Of a DNA stretch of 64,000 bases, positions 1 through 12,295 are shown piece after piece. The position numbers and the translations under genes were made by a program. Source of the DNA: Lycium barbarum (taxonomy: Eukaryota; Streptophyta; Magnoliopsida; Solanales; Solanaceae). Within the stretch, counting starts at the first letter, position 1; each line of letters begins with the position of its first letter. The stretch lies in assembly GCF_019175385.1 (NCBI RefSeq), contig NC_083343.1, positions 49,746,457 to 49,810,456 of the forward strand. Reading direction: 5' to 3'. The notes below the pieces were generated by a model that saw nothing but the letters and a program-made list of their open reading frames with translations, was not told where the DNA came from and did no database searches.

Positions 1-50
1 AGGGACATTCATAAATATATAGTAGGTACACACCTCATTGTCACATCACG

Positions 51-228
51 GGCCACACCTTCACCCCCTGTCAAGTGTGCCTTTCTCATGTATGTACTCC
101 AACATCATAGGCCACTTATGGACCACACATAGGCCACATCTTCACCCCTTGTCAAGTGTGCCTTTCTCACATAGAACGTAATATCATAGGTCACACCTTC
201 ACCCCCTGTCAAGTGCGTCTTTCACTCA
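51..228. repeat. Three-copy degenerate tandem repeat inside LTR
   Basis: Three copies of a ~38-bp unit of the form ggccacaccttcacccc..tgtcaagtg, starting near 51, 132 and 187. It occupies the same LTR position as the hairpin-bearing minisatellites of the other families. Confidence 0.7.
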
Positions 229-519
229 TACCCCTGAGAATTGGAAGTAAATGCGTAGTACAAGTAAAACTGAACGACAGGATTCTCAAACAATAAAATG
301 ATAGTTTGCCTCTCATGGGCCTTACTGAACTCATACTACTAGGACAGGAAATCATAAGATTTGTATATGGGGAAAATACCATAGCCGGGGTACGGGGACA
401 TCAAAACTGTATTTCTCTTAGTACTTATAAGAATAGGGTAATATGGAAACTCTCTTACTCGTTTATCAGTTCATATCATAGGATCATGCCAAAAAAAAGA
501 AGGAATAACCTTAACATAC

Positions 520-567
520 CTTGCCATATATCAAATCGCCCAACTTCTACTTCTTGAACTTGTAAAT
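520..567 (-). other. Candidate LTR microexon (48 nt)
   Basis: On the minus strand, acceptor-like ..aattGTAG ends at 568 and the block is followed by donor-like GTATGTTAAGG at 519. Homologous position and length to the 47-54 nt blocks in eleven other LTR copies. Splicing is inferred, not shown. Confidence 0.4.
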
Positions 568-1108
568 CTACAATTAAAATAACATAAGCCTTAATTAGGC
601 TACTTGCTTTCCTTACTAATCATCCCCAAGCATGTATAAAGCTTAACGAATCATAGATGACCATCTCCTTTATAAGCTTACAATGATAGCGCCTATATAT
701 ATCAAAATACACGTAAATCCATCCCTAATCATTTCTTTAAAATAGTCTCATGCCACTACCTTACCCTTCATCAATCTATCACTTCCACAAATACCCTTTC
801 TTTACCTAAAATCACTTAAGCTCTTGATAGCAAACTCAAATACAAGGGTAGGAATCATTTACATACCTTGAGGGGTCAAGAATCCCAAGAATCACTTTAA
901 CTTCACCTCCCTAAGTTTCCCATTCTTGGAGAAACCCTAGAAACAACCTTCTTCTTCACAAACTCGGGTTTACGTGGTCCGGGTCTTGTCAAAGCTTAAC
1001 TACTATGCCATAAATGTTGGGAGAGCAAAGTATTAGGGTTTTCTGATCTGGGAATGAGAGAAATAATACATAAAGTCATGGACCACGTATTTATACTCAG
1101 AGAATTAA

Positions 1109-1330
1109 ATGCTTCAGTGGTCCGCTTCGACGAGCGGGTCGACGACCCGTGAACGTGTCGACGGTCCGTCGACGTGCTCGTCGTCTTGCGCCTGCAGAAT
1201 GCAGGGTTGCGGAACCCCGTCGATGCCGCACAACATCGGTCCGTCGACAGGTTCGGCGACCCGTCGATCTTGACTGGTGTCTGCAGACTTTTCCAATTCG
1301 GTTCAGATCGCGTCGATTCGATTCGTTCAA
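1109..1330. promoter_or_regulatory. CG-rich dyad cluster upstream of TATA-like box
   Basis: GC-rich island in AT-rich DNA. It holds the perfect 17-nt dyad gtcgacggtccgtcgac (1157-1173) and further copies of gtcgac, ggtccgtcgac and gacccgtcg. It lies directly upstream (minus sense) of the TATA-like box at about 1087-1099. The short ORFs here on both strands are by-products of the dyads. Confidence 0.6.
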
Positions 1331-1488
1331 CTTCTAACCCCGTTGTTCACCAGGAATTCCTACAGGTACCATTGCACACGAGGTAGGACACTTTGTATCT
1401 CCAAAACTCAGGCTCGGGTCTCAATTCCCAAGTCATACCCAATTAGGAAATCATAAGTTCTGCCACTACGAAGACGAGGGGTGTAACA

Positions 1489-2419
1489 CTCTCGTTCTCA
1501 TCTAGATGTCCTCCTCTATGTCTGACTCAGATACAACTCGATAAAAAAACCTAATTCACAAATCTAGACTTTAGAACTGGGAAACATTATTCAGTAAAAG
1601 AGCTCCATCAATCCTTCTCTATGTAATAGGGATCCAAACACAAAACCCTTTCCTAGTTGGTCAATGACACACACGTAGGGTTTATGTAGTATTTGGATTC
1701 TTTCCTTGTTAAGTCCCCTTCTAATATGTGTAGAAGGATTACTCGTAAAAATATGTCAAGGAATCTTTCATACTTGACCGCCAAGTTATTTCCATAATTC
1801 TGCAAATTCTAATTGTTGTAGGACTTGCCCTGGAACATGTTCACGAACCTGTTTCATCCACCTGGTTCGTCTGCCTCTGAATCTCTACACTATCTGAGAT
1901 AGAGCATGTTCTTATACCTGTTCCACCAATCTTTTTTTCATTCTTCATCTGTCATTGAACAGCGTCTGATATAGTGGCTGGAACATGCTAACAGACCTTT
2001 TTCATATATTTGTATAGATTTGTGTCCTGCAACTGGTCAATTCACCTTTAATCACTTTAAGCTATTCTTCATACAATTTCTTTGCTTCTAGGTGATTCAT
2101 CTCCTCCACCTGATGACCCGTAATCATTCCTTCTCTGCATCTGATGACTCTTTCATATTGAATATGTTTTGCATACTTATTCTATTTCTTCAATGAACTG
2201 CTCCTCCTCCTGATTTATCTACTCTACCTTTTGCTGCCTGCTTTTTTCAGTTTTTCTATTCATATCTCATTCATGCTATACACTGAACATCTCTGTGTGC
2301 CCGGCGAAGTCATCTTCTTCACCTCTTTGACTATGCTTGTCTGTATCTGATGGAACATGTTTGTGGACTTGATTCATGCATAGCCTGCAACTGTTTCTTT
2401 GTGATATATCAGGTCATTG
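1489..2419. other. Non-coding, unassigned
   Basis: AT-rich, no ORF of note. Loose internal repetition of phrases such as gaacatgtt and cctgttcca between about 1830 and 2000. No structure I can assign. Confidence 0.5.
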
Positions 2420-5400
2420 GACTAGTTCCGTGTGCATTTTAGCGGGCGTTGGGAACTCTAGGTTTAACCGACTCGCACATACCTCATAAAAGGAGGCAGG
2501 TGTCCCGGGGAAGTACGGTTGTGAATCGTACCGGGAAAGTCGGAAAAACCCGCCAACAACTTAATGGTGCTCTAAAGGATACATTTTAGAATCGCCACCT
2601 AATTTTTGGGAACTTAGGAAAACTAGTTCGAAAAGGGTTCATTTAAAAGAAACCTAATCTACCAAAGTCTGGGTAAGGGCTCTGGTGATCCCCTGAGGAA
2701 GGTGTTAGGCATCCCGATATTAAGGATCCGCTCATTTGCGGTTTACCTACGGGTTCTAATAGTTTACCTTATGATTGTAAACTGTTTTAGACAAAAATTG
2801 CTTAAGTCTAGATTTCCACAATAAAAGAGTGTTATTTACATGCAAGAAATTTATTTTTTAAGAAATCGTCAAAGTATAGTTCTGCTCAAAATTGAGCGTG
2901 GGTGTCAAAATTGAATACCTAAGCTAATACCCGAAGGCTCTTAGCCTAGGTAGGACTCTACTTAAGTCCATCCAAAAAGATTTTTGAAAAAAAGAAGTAT
3001 TTCAAGTTTATGGAAATAGTTTATAAAAATAGTTTTAGACATACTATTATACTATATATATATATATACTTTAATTGGTCATACTAGGTTATTTATTTTG
3101 AATCTATCAATTATATTCTATACTTAGCCAAATTTTAATCCATGTTTGGACGAGGTTTATATATATTTACGCAAGTTTCAATATATCCAGAATCGGCCAA
3201 TAAGTTTCAAACAGTCCCGGACGGTCCCATGCAGTCTCAGTCCCAAAAGTTTCAATAATGTCAATTTAGTCCAGCAATCTTCCCAAATACAGTATTCTAA
3301 GTCCAAAACAGTCTCGGTCCATTTTTATTCGATGTCTACCCGAGTTTGAATTTAGTAAAAGATTAGTTTTAGCGACTCTAAATTGTATGACAATCATAAA
3401 AGGGTTCCAACATCTTGAATTTAAAGGCACACCTATGAATTTAAATTGCATAAAGTAAAGAGTAAGGATTTTGGGCCGACCAAGCCCAAACAAAAGTATT
3501 ATGCAAGTTTGTCCCTAAGTCCATATGTATGCTCCATTTTGCTTCGTTCGACTCGATCTAGATACGTTAGTGGGCCCCGTGGGGGTCTAACAACTGGTTT
3601 GGATGGACAAAGATACAACGAGTATACAAGACATTAGAATACACTCATAAATTAAACTAACTAAAAAAATTAAAGCCTAGAATAATCATTACATAGACAA
3701 AAATGAATCACAACATTATTGGGCCAAGCCCATTTATTATAACTGACAGCATAGATAATCAGACAACCCAAGTAAAAACAGACTCAAAATAGTAGTAATA
3801 CTAAGTCAAGCATGGAAACGCGGATATCTGGATCAAGCCCAAGCCATTTTTCTCTTAAAAATTTTCCTAAGTGTCAAAAGGGTGGTATACATGATATACC
3901 ACTGGTATACTACCGCCATTTTTCTCAATTTTTTCTAAGTGTCAAAAGTCGTGATATACACTCGATATACATCAAATATACATTCAATGGAGAGCAAAAC
4001 CTCATTGGCATACCCTCCAAATATACTTGATATACATCCCACTTAATCATTTCAATTCCCAGAAATCAAAACTAGAATAAGACCCCCAGAAATTTCATTT
4101 TTAACCCAATTTTGGACTTCTAATGGGTTTTAAAGGCATAGGGGGGTCTCTGAAAGTTAACAAGACTAATCAGTGGTCCACGACACTCAAAGAAGCTACT
4201 ATAGTTCATTTGGATTCAACCTAAGGTCTCAGCACTGATCCCAGGATGCAAACAGAGGTCTAGGGAGGTGTCAAGATATAAACCAAGTAGGCTAAAGTAT
4301 CAGGAAGTTGCAAGTAACACAGAAGCCACAATAGTAAGAACATAGAAACCATAGAGGATTTATTGTGATGGGGGGCAAACAACAACAATGCAGAGAAAGA
4401 ATACAGGAAGGTCAAGTCACACCAAGTCAAAGAAGCAAAAAAGAAAAGGCATAGATCCTATACCGGTTCCTAGAAGTGAAGCTAACAAATGCACACAAAA
4501 TCTAGGCGCTTGAACTCTTCTAGGATCAAAATAGACTACAAATCTCACAGTTGTCATGTTTTAACTAATTTTCCCCCTAGACAGTCTCAATTTCATTAGA
4601 CAGGTTTGGGACAGATCATTTGTTATCTTCCTATGCCTAGCAAAGTAAGAATGACAAGACAAGGCAAACCGGCAAATAAACAAGTGACTAGGCCAGTCTT
4701 AATCGAAGCATGTAATGTTAAATGATTTCCAGGAAATCATCTTCTAGATCATTCTTAAGTTAACTAATGGCAAAAATCATTTTTTTTTAGTTTCATTCAT
4801 GTCAAAATAAAGGGTCACAGAATCAAGTAGCAGATCTAGGTGGCTTCTCCTAAACCAATGTTAACTTTAAACAGGTCTGGGCCATATCACAGATTTGTGC
4901 TATTTTTTTAGGCTCCCAAGTTCTAGTTTTAATCCCCTCTTTAGTTGCTAAGGTCACAAATAATCACTTAAGATCACTTTACCACATATCCAGTCTTATA
5001 AGAAACATTGCAGAGCTTTAACATGATAGTTTTAACTTAATTTCAATCCCAGAATTAAACAAATAGGTCCAAACACCAATACAGGATCAACCAGGATTTT
5101 TATTGAACACACAGAGTAATCAAGACAAGAATCAGCAACAAAGTTTTGAGCCATTTTAGACTAGTTGTAACCTTAAGCAAGTCCAAACACTAAGTAAACA
5201 AGTCTGCAAGTTCAGCAAGCATTCCAGGTTTTAGTCAAGTTTTATGATGATCAACTTCTAACCATTTCTAGTCCCTAGAATCACCCTAGCACATAACAAG
5301 TATAACAAGCTATCAACAGAGTCTCCAGGACCCTATAAGTTGATTCTATTTCCTGAATTTACACAAAAAAGAACCACATATGCAAGTGAAGGTCTATGAA

Positions 5401-8400
5401 GATTCACCATAGGTGCATGAATGTTATCCTAGGTCTTTGACAGTATCAGACATAGCTCAAGAAAATAGGAGGGTAAGAACACATATGAGGCCACCTCATA
5501 TTTCACTAGAAAATAATAAGAGGGAGGTATGTTTCAAAAGCAAGTGTCACACTCAGTCCTTTAAAACAGCTTTTAATCCTTGTCTAGGTTCTTTTCACCA
5601 AGTCCATTACATGATCATATCAGGTAAGGAGAACTATGTAAGCTATAACAATTCCAAGTATGAATAAGTGATAAACCAGTCATGAATATTGCATACAAGT
5701 AACCAACATGAGACAAGACCAATGGTCTGTAAGCCACAAGCAAATCAGAGGTGAAAGGAAACTTCAGATAGAAATGGTGACAGGTTTAAAAAAAATTAGA
5801 AAAAACTCAGACAAAAAGGGTTCATAGCACCGTCTTAGGTGCAGGGGATGGTTCAGTAAACAAAACTTAATTCTACCAAATCAACAAAGGCCAAGTTGCT
5901 AACATTACAAGGAGGTTAAGTGCAAATAGGATCATCTAAGTATGGTTTCAGCTTCTAAAATTCATATTTTAGTCATCAAGTGATTACACCAACAAGAGGG
6001 GACAGCATGGCTATGGTTGATCATGACATAATGAGAGTTTGAAACACATAAGGTAATTAGTTTAGTCACTTAGCAGAGAGGGCAGCATGTTAATCACAGA
6101 AAACAAGAAGATTCAAGAATCACAAGACGCTAACCTTCTTCCTATCCCTCTCATTCCCAATCTTAAACAAAAGACACAATTTTACTATAAACCTTCACTT
6201 TGTCCTTTCACAGCCAATTTCTAGGAGAAAATTGCATATATAATACTTCTAGATTACAAGTCAACTAGTGAGCAGGTTATGAGTCTCATAAAAATCAATT
6301 TTAAAGCATCTCAACTATCATTAATCTATTGCAATCAAAGAGATTTGGAAAGAGCCATTTTCACATTGTTTAGAGTTAAGTAGATTCAAGAGTGAGCCTA
6401 CTATATAGGCTAAGTGAAACCAGTAATCGCAAAGGCATAGACATCAAACTTAAGGCATTTTTCAAAGGCACAAAGATAACTATAAAGGATTTGCAGCCTA
6501 CTCTTCAAACCTTTAAAACCAAACAAAGGTCTTGTTTTACACTTTTAGAGATGCCAATTTTATTTAGTTTTAGTCTTAACAATAGGAAAGTGTGACTGTA
6601 CATTAGTCTTACACGTAAAGCAACACATAGATCAATATAATGAGTAAGGACAGTCTCAAACCAAACCATAAGTCACAGAAAATACAGAAGAAACAAGAGG
6701 ATCTTAGGTTCAAAAGCATTTTTAGGTCATTACTGGTTAGAACAAGATTCCAGACACATAATCAACCTTGACTTAGGCATATTTAAGAAAAAGATCTTTA
6801 CACAGAGTTTTAAGAGTCTAAGTTACAATTAAACAATATAAACAAGTATAACACCACATCATATAACCATTTAGACATTAGATATGCAAAGAACAGAATT
6901 TAAACAAGACAAAAACCACTATACTTCAATAAAACAGTAAACAGACCCATAACAAAGTAACAGTAGAGCGAATAAAGGTAAGGAAACAATAGAATACCTT
7001 TTTAGGGGGCAACCTAAAGATCAAGGTGGGGGGTTGGAGTCAAAACTTCATATAACACTTGAAAACCTTTGATGATAAATCCTTTCTTCTTCAAAAATTC
7101 ATGTCTTCTCTATGTATAAAGTAGATAGTAGTATATAAATATTATGGTTTTTTTTTTATAAAGAGGTATGTCTAGTATCAATGGTATGCTTATATATGTA
7201 TTGTATTTTGTAGGCTAGAACACTTAGCGTTATTTTTTAACTTAGAAATTTTTTCGGAAAGAAAGAGAGAGGATCCAGCAGCCACATGGCTTGCTATTTA
7301 TAGTGATCCAATAGGTTTTAAGGGGCAAAGGAGGTATAAAAATCCTTTTCCACCAATTCCCCCTCAAATTTTAAACCTTAAATTCAAACAATTCGAATTT
7401 TTGCAAAGGACAACAGAATTTTTCAAAAACATTACCACAATTAGTACCATGACCAATCAGAAATGGTACACATCACACAATACAACAAAAATACAGCTTA
7501 TTGTACCAAAAAATTTAAGTAAAAATCTCGTAAAATCAGAATCAACAGAATAGTACACCTAGTCATCAAATAGGACAAATAACAACGAATTTTAACAGTA
7601 AAATCGTACAAAGATAGGATAGAAACCCTTAAACCATACCCAAATCAGGAAATTCCCCCATGGGTGTTTTCTTCCATGTGATAGAGTGCACAAGATGGCT
7701 AAGGACTCGAGATCCTGCCCATAGCAACTCTATCACAGCAAAACCCGAGTAACATCCCTAAAAAAATGAGTCAATCGAGCATATGACATAAAATTCGAAG
7801 GAAAATAAACCTGTAAATCACGAGTACTCATGATTTAGGACAAAACACCTCAAAAATCTGGCGATAATGGCCATGAAATCAGCCCTGGAGGCGGAACCCT
7901 AGAGGTTCCTGTGATATCGCCTGAAGAGGAGAAGTAAAGGTCGGGCCCGTCAAAATGAGAATGGGGGGGGGGGGGGGGGGTGAAAGTTTGACAAACTTTC
8001 ACCCCCTTTTTTTAGTCAAACTTTCACCCCCCCCCCCCCTTTTTGTTTTTAAAACAAATCCCCCTCAAGCTTTTTAAAAGTTAATTTTAAAACCCCCCTC
8101 TTAATTTAGATCAATTAATAACTAAATAATATAAACAACGTATAACCAACTAAATAGTTGTTTTAGGCTAATTAAAAATTTAAAAACTCGTAATTTTAGA
8201 AAATTAGCTTGGAAACGAGTCTAATATTGATATAGTTCCGGAGAATATTTAAAAGTGTGAAAAATGCCATCAAAATGAGCAGTAATTCATACCACATCTT
8301 GATTAACAATTTTCCCGAGCTAGACGGAGCGGGTTGTGTATCTTTTTTTTAAAACCAAATTTGTAAAAGTAAATAACTCGTAATTTCTTATAATTGTTAA

Positions 8401-8540
8401 TTTTATGAAAATAATAATTAAATGTCAGTTTTTTCAATTTTTTCGGGGTTTTTAAATTTTTAATATTTTTAAGGGCATCCTTACTCCGTCTTGGACTTGA
8501 TGAAAATTAAAATATACGAATATTAGGTGTCAACAATTGC
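2420..8540. other. Non-coding repeat region, possibly an Ogre/Tat-like LTR
   Basis: About 6 kb with no coding potential. The 2440-2760 part (ggtgtcccgggg, aatcgccacctaattttt, gggtaagggctctggtgatc, ggtgttaggcatcccg) resembles a dispersed plant repeat I associate with Ogre/Tat LTR retrotransposons. The segment ends near 8540 with ggtgtcaaca, which looks like an LTR terminus, and 8541-9090 resembles downstream leader sequence. Ogre LTRs can be this long, so one LTR is possible, but no second LTR or TSD is visible. A (TA)n tract lies at about 3052-3069. Confidence 0.3.
7963..8039. repeat. Poly-G/poly-C inverted repeat
   Basis: A run of 18 G (7963-7980) followed by tgaaagtttgac is mirrored by gtcaaactttca and a run of C ending at 8039. 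The arms are about 25 nt with a ~22-nt spacer that contains a third partial copy (aaactttcaccccc). Strong hairpin and G-quadruplex potential. Confidence 0.8.
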
Positions 8541-9102
8541 CCTTTTGAAGTTTAAGGATGGCAAGGCCATCTTTGAGCTACGAATTTGACAAAACTAATT
8601 TTCACCGAACAGCAGAAACTACAGCCCTTTTTTCACAATATTTCGGAAGTATGGCCGGACCCTGACTTCTGGGCTTCCTACATATCTCAGGCTAAATGAG
8701 AATTCAGGCTGTTTGTAGTTCTGACTCTATGAGGACTGTAAAATAAAGATTTTCTTTAAGCTATCTCGGAATGTCCCTTTATGTGGGAACCTCTTTGGCT
8801 ATTTCCGGCTGAAGACCCGAGCCGGAGGAGATTTTTGAAAGGACTTATTAGGTTTTATTCTTGAAGCGATCTCCAACCCCTGGTGTAGAAAGCTTGACTT
8901 TCGTACATGGTTTTTGATCGGTTGCCCAAGAAAGAGTTTCGCGTATGCTCTGCATATGTTGAATCCGGCTATTTCTTTTAGCTCGTCTCCAAATTCTGAG
9001 TCCTGCGTGTTTGTCTTTAAATTTTTAATTTAATATGGTCATACCTGTATGGCTTTTCGCCATTTTGTTGTCATTGTTGTCACCCTTTACGAAACAATTG
9101 CC
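8541..9102. other. Non-coding, leader-like repeat sequence
   Basis: No ORF. Contains ggcttcctacatatctcaggc followed by gtagttctgac-type sequence, resembling a motif common downstream of Ogre/Tat-like LTRs. It joins the truncated pol of element C at about 9100. Confidence 0.3.
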
Positions 9103-9790
9103 CTATGCCTCGTATTGATGATCTATTTGACCAGCTTTAGGGTGTTTCGGTGTTTTCTAAGATTGATCTGCGTTTCAGCTATCATCAGTTGAAGATTAGG
9201 GCGGAGGATATTCCGAAGATAGCTTTTCGGACGAGATATGGCCACTATGAGTTTCAAGTAATGTCATTCAGGCTTACCAATGCCCCAACTGCATTTATGA
9301 CCTTGATGAATGGCATCTTTAGACCGTTCCTTGATTCTTTTGTGATTGTGTTTATTGATGACATCTTGGTGTATTCCAAGAGTAGAGTGGAGTATGAGAG
9401 CCATCTTCGTACCGTCATTGGGTTGTTGAAGAAACATAGCCTATTTGCGAAATTTTCTAAGTGTGAGTTCTGGTTAGATTCTGTAGCATTCTTGGGTCAT
9501 GTGGTATCCAAAAAGGGAATTATGGTTGACCCAGTGAAGATTAAGGCTGTGAGGGGTTGGGCGAGGCCCACTACTATTACCGAAATTCATAGTTTTGTGG
9601 GTTTGGCCAGTTATTACCGTCGCTTTGTAAAGGGTTTTGCTGCCATTGCTTCATCCTTGACCAGATTGAATCAAAAGGATGTTCCCTTCCAGTGGACGAT
9701 GATTGTGAGGAGATCTTTCAAAAGCTCAAGCTTTTTTTAACCACAGCCCCGATCCTCACCTTACTTGTGGAGGGCAAGGACTTCGCGGTC
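9103..9790 (+). pseudogene. Element C pol: 5'-truncated reverse transcriptase
   Basis: Ty3/gypsy chromovirus reverse transcriptase, which copies element RNA into DNA. The reading frame enters in the middle of RT at [10 protein letters not shown] (about 9106), so gag, protease and the first RT motifs are missing. Visible motifs in order: [20 protein letters not shown], the intact catalytic box FIDDILVYS (about residues 68-76 of the 196-aa open segment), and the LGHVVS and [13 protein letters not shown] thumb region. A TAG stop lies at about 9138 (CAG>TAG). A one-base insertion near 9790 shifts the frame on entry to RNase H. No frame is intact, so the enzyme cannot be made. Confidence 0.9.
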
Positions 9791-11769
9791 TAATTGTGAT
9801 GCTTCCCGTATGGGTTTGGGTGCGGTGTTGATGCAGGAGGGTAGAGTGATAGCTTATGCTTCTCGTCAGTTGAAAGTTCACGAGAAGAATTACCCTACCC
9901 ATGATTTGAAGTTGTTGGTCGTAGTCTTCGCCTTGAAGCTTTGGAGGAATTACCTGTACGGTGTCCATTGTGAGGTTTTTACTGATCACCATAGCCTTCA
10001 GCATGTGTTTACTTAGAGAGATCTTAATTCTAGGCAGCGCCGATGGATGGAGCTCCTGAAGGACTATGACATCTTCATTCTGTATCACCCTGGTAAAGCC
10101 AATGTGGCGGATGATGCCTTGAGTCGCAAGACAGTGAGTATGGGGAGTTTAGCTCGATTGGTTGTTTCTAAGCATCCGTTGGCCATGGAGGTTCAGATTC
10201 TGGCCAACAGTTTGGTCGGTCTCGACATCTCGACTCCTGGCAGGATTTTGGCTTGTATAGAGGCGAGATCATCGTTATTGGATCGGATCAAGGCTCATCA
10301 ATTTGAGGATTCTCAGTTAAGCAAGATCCGAGATAGGGTGTCAAAAGGGGAGGCCAACGAGGCCATGATCGATTCTAAGGGCATTCTGAGGATTAGGGGA
10401 TGTGCATGCGTTCATCGTGTTGGTGACCTAATTCAGTTGATCTTATCTGAGGCCCACAGCTCTCGCTATTCCATTCATCCGAGAGTGACTAAGATGTACC
10501 GTGATTTGAGACAGCACTATTGGTGGCGCCGTATGAAGAGAGATATAGTTGATTTTGTGGCTATGTGTGTGGAAATTGTCAACATGTAAAGTATGAGCAT
10601 CAGCGACCCGGTGGGATGTTTTAGAGGATGCCCATTCCCGAGTGGAAGTGGGAGAGGATTACCTTGGATTTTGTCACCGGTCATCCGAAGACCCTTGGCA
10701 AGTTTGATTCTATTTGGGTGATAGTGGATCGATTGACTAAGTCCACTCACTTTGTACCGGTTCAGGTTTCTTATATCGCGGAGAAGTTAACCAAGATGTA
10801 TATTCGGGATATTGTGAGATTACATGGGATCCCTATTTTTGTTGAATCTGATTGGGGTACTATCTTCACTTCCCAATTTTGGAGAGCATTTCATGATGAG
10901 TTGGGTACCCGATTGGACTTTAGTACAGCTTTCCATCCCAGACCAATGGCCAGTCCGAGCGGACCATCCAGGTGCTCGAGGACAGGTTGAGAGCGTGTGT
11001 TATTAACTTTGGTGGTCATTGGGATCAGCACTTTCCCTTGGTGGAGTTTACGTACAACAACAGTTATCATTCGAGTATTGGTATGGCGCCTTTTAAGGCC
11101 TTATATGGTAGGAGGTATATATCTCTGATTGGTTGGTTCGATGGGTTCGAGGCTCGACCTGGGAGTAAGAATCTATTGAGAGAGTCCCTTGATAGAGTGA
11201 GAGTTATTCAGGCCAGACTCGTGGCGGCTCAGAGCCAGCGGAAGATGTATGCGGACTGGAAGGTTCGGGATTTGAAGTTTGCTATTGGTGATCAGGTTCT
11301 ATTGAAGGTTTCACCCATGAAGGGTGTTATGAGGTTTGGTAAGAGGGGCAAGTTGAGCCCTAGATACATTGGCCCATTTGAGATCGTGGATTGTATAGGT
11401 GATGTAGCTTATCAGTTAGCATTGCCGCCAGTCTTCGTGGGAGTTCACCCGATCTTTCATGTTTCGATGCTGAAGAAATACCATGCCGACGATACCTACA
11501 TTGTCCGTTGGGATTCTATATTGCATGATGAGAATTTGACTTACAAGGAGGAGCCTATCGCGATCTTGGATAGGCAGGTTCGAAAGTTGAGGTCCAAGGA
11601 GATTGTTTCTGTGAAGGTGCAATGGAAGCATCGTCCTGTGGAAGAGGCTACTTGGGAGACTGAGTCAGATATGCGTAGCCGATATCCCCAGTTGTTCACT
11701 GATTCAGGTATTTTCCCTACTTTCCTTCTTTACTTGCTCGAAACGAGCAACGGTTCAACTGGTATCTGA
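9791..11769 (+). pseudogene. Element C pol: RNase H, integrase and chromodomain-like tail
   Basis: Continuation of the same pol. RNase [39 protein letters not shown], with a stop at about 10014 (CAG>TAG). Integrase: His side of the zinc finger near HSSRYSIHP, then a frameshift near 10575 and a TAG at about 10622. Core: first Asp in TLDFVTG, second in ESDWGT; the catalytic Glu in GQSERTIQ is reached only after a frameshift near 10943. The C-terminus has SPRYIGPFEI, HPIFHVSMLKKY and a chromodomain-like EEPIAILDRQVRKL..EATWET segment typical of Tekay/Del chromoviruses. The last codon (TGA, 11767-11769) abuts the LTR, with no clear polypurine tract. Confidence 0.9.
11734..11750 (+). other. Perfect 7-bp hairpin at pol-LTR junction
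   Basis: TTGCTCG, loop AAA, CGAGCAA. It lies 20 bp before the 3' LTR of element C, where a polypurine tract would normally be expected. Confidence 0.6.
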
Positions 11770-12170
11770 TGTAACGACCCGTTTGGTCGTTATAGCTCTT
11801 TTGGCACTTTCACCACTTTCGAGCATTGATTGACTCACTTTTGACCCGAGATTGACTTTTGGGCAAACGGACCTTTTTCGGAGTTTCATCAACTCCGAGA
11901 GGTCTGAATGATTGTTTAGAACCTGTATGTATGATTGGTTCGGTTCCCAATGCATTTTGGTGTATTTCGAGACTTTGGATGTGAAATGGAAAGTAGGCAC
12001 CGATGGTTGACTCGGTCAACGAGACCTTCGTTGGAAATTTTGAGACCACGAGTGCGTTCGCAGCGTATTTTTGTATTGGTATAGGTGGTCAGGTTGTGAG
12101 CAGATGGCCTCGGGACTAACCCGGAATTTCGATTGAGGACTTAGAAAACTTATGAAAATCTGGTGTCTAG

Positions 12171-12295
12171 TGGCCGCCCCAGCCGCACCGCCATGGCGGT
12201 GTGATGGCCACTGGGGCGGTCACGAGTGAAATAGGCTGCACCGCTGCAGCGGTGTACCAGATGCCGTAGCGGCGCTCCCCCCGCCGTGGCGGTCA
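12171..12295. promoter_or_regulatory. Nested GC palindromes in element C LTR
   Basis: Two perfect 16-bp palindromes: caccgccatggcggtg (12186-12201) and caccgctgcagcggtg (12239-12254). The first is enclosed by a further dyad, ccgccccag on the left and ctggggcgg on the right. More copies of the gccg..cggc type follow to 12295. Same position relative to the LTR start as the ACGGNCCGT clusters elsewhere. Confidence 0.7.

Larger units (their letters stand above)
1..1488 (-). mobile_element. Partial LTR (minus sense), chromovirus-like
   Basis: Reading the minus strand, the LTR starts with TGTTACACCCC at 1488; its other end lies left of the window. The modules seen in the other LTRs occur in the same order: dyad cluster 1109-1330, TATA-like gagtataaatacg near 1087-1099, donor-like AAGGTATG (gt at 866-865), a 48-nt block at 520-567 bounded by acceptor-like GTAG and donor-like GTATG, and a repeat array at 51-228. 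No polypurine tract or coding sequence follows, so it may be a solo LTR or the 3' LTR of a deleted element. Assignment rests on shared architecture; the sequence is diverged from the other LTRs. Confidence 0.65.

Noticed and set aside
1097..1386. Arg-rich small ORFs in all frames
   Set aside because: By-products of the CG-rich dyad array, which has few stop codons.
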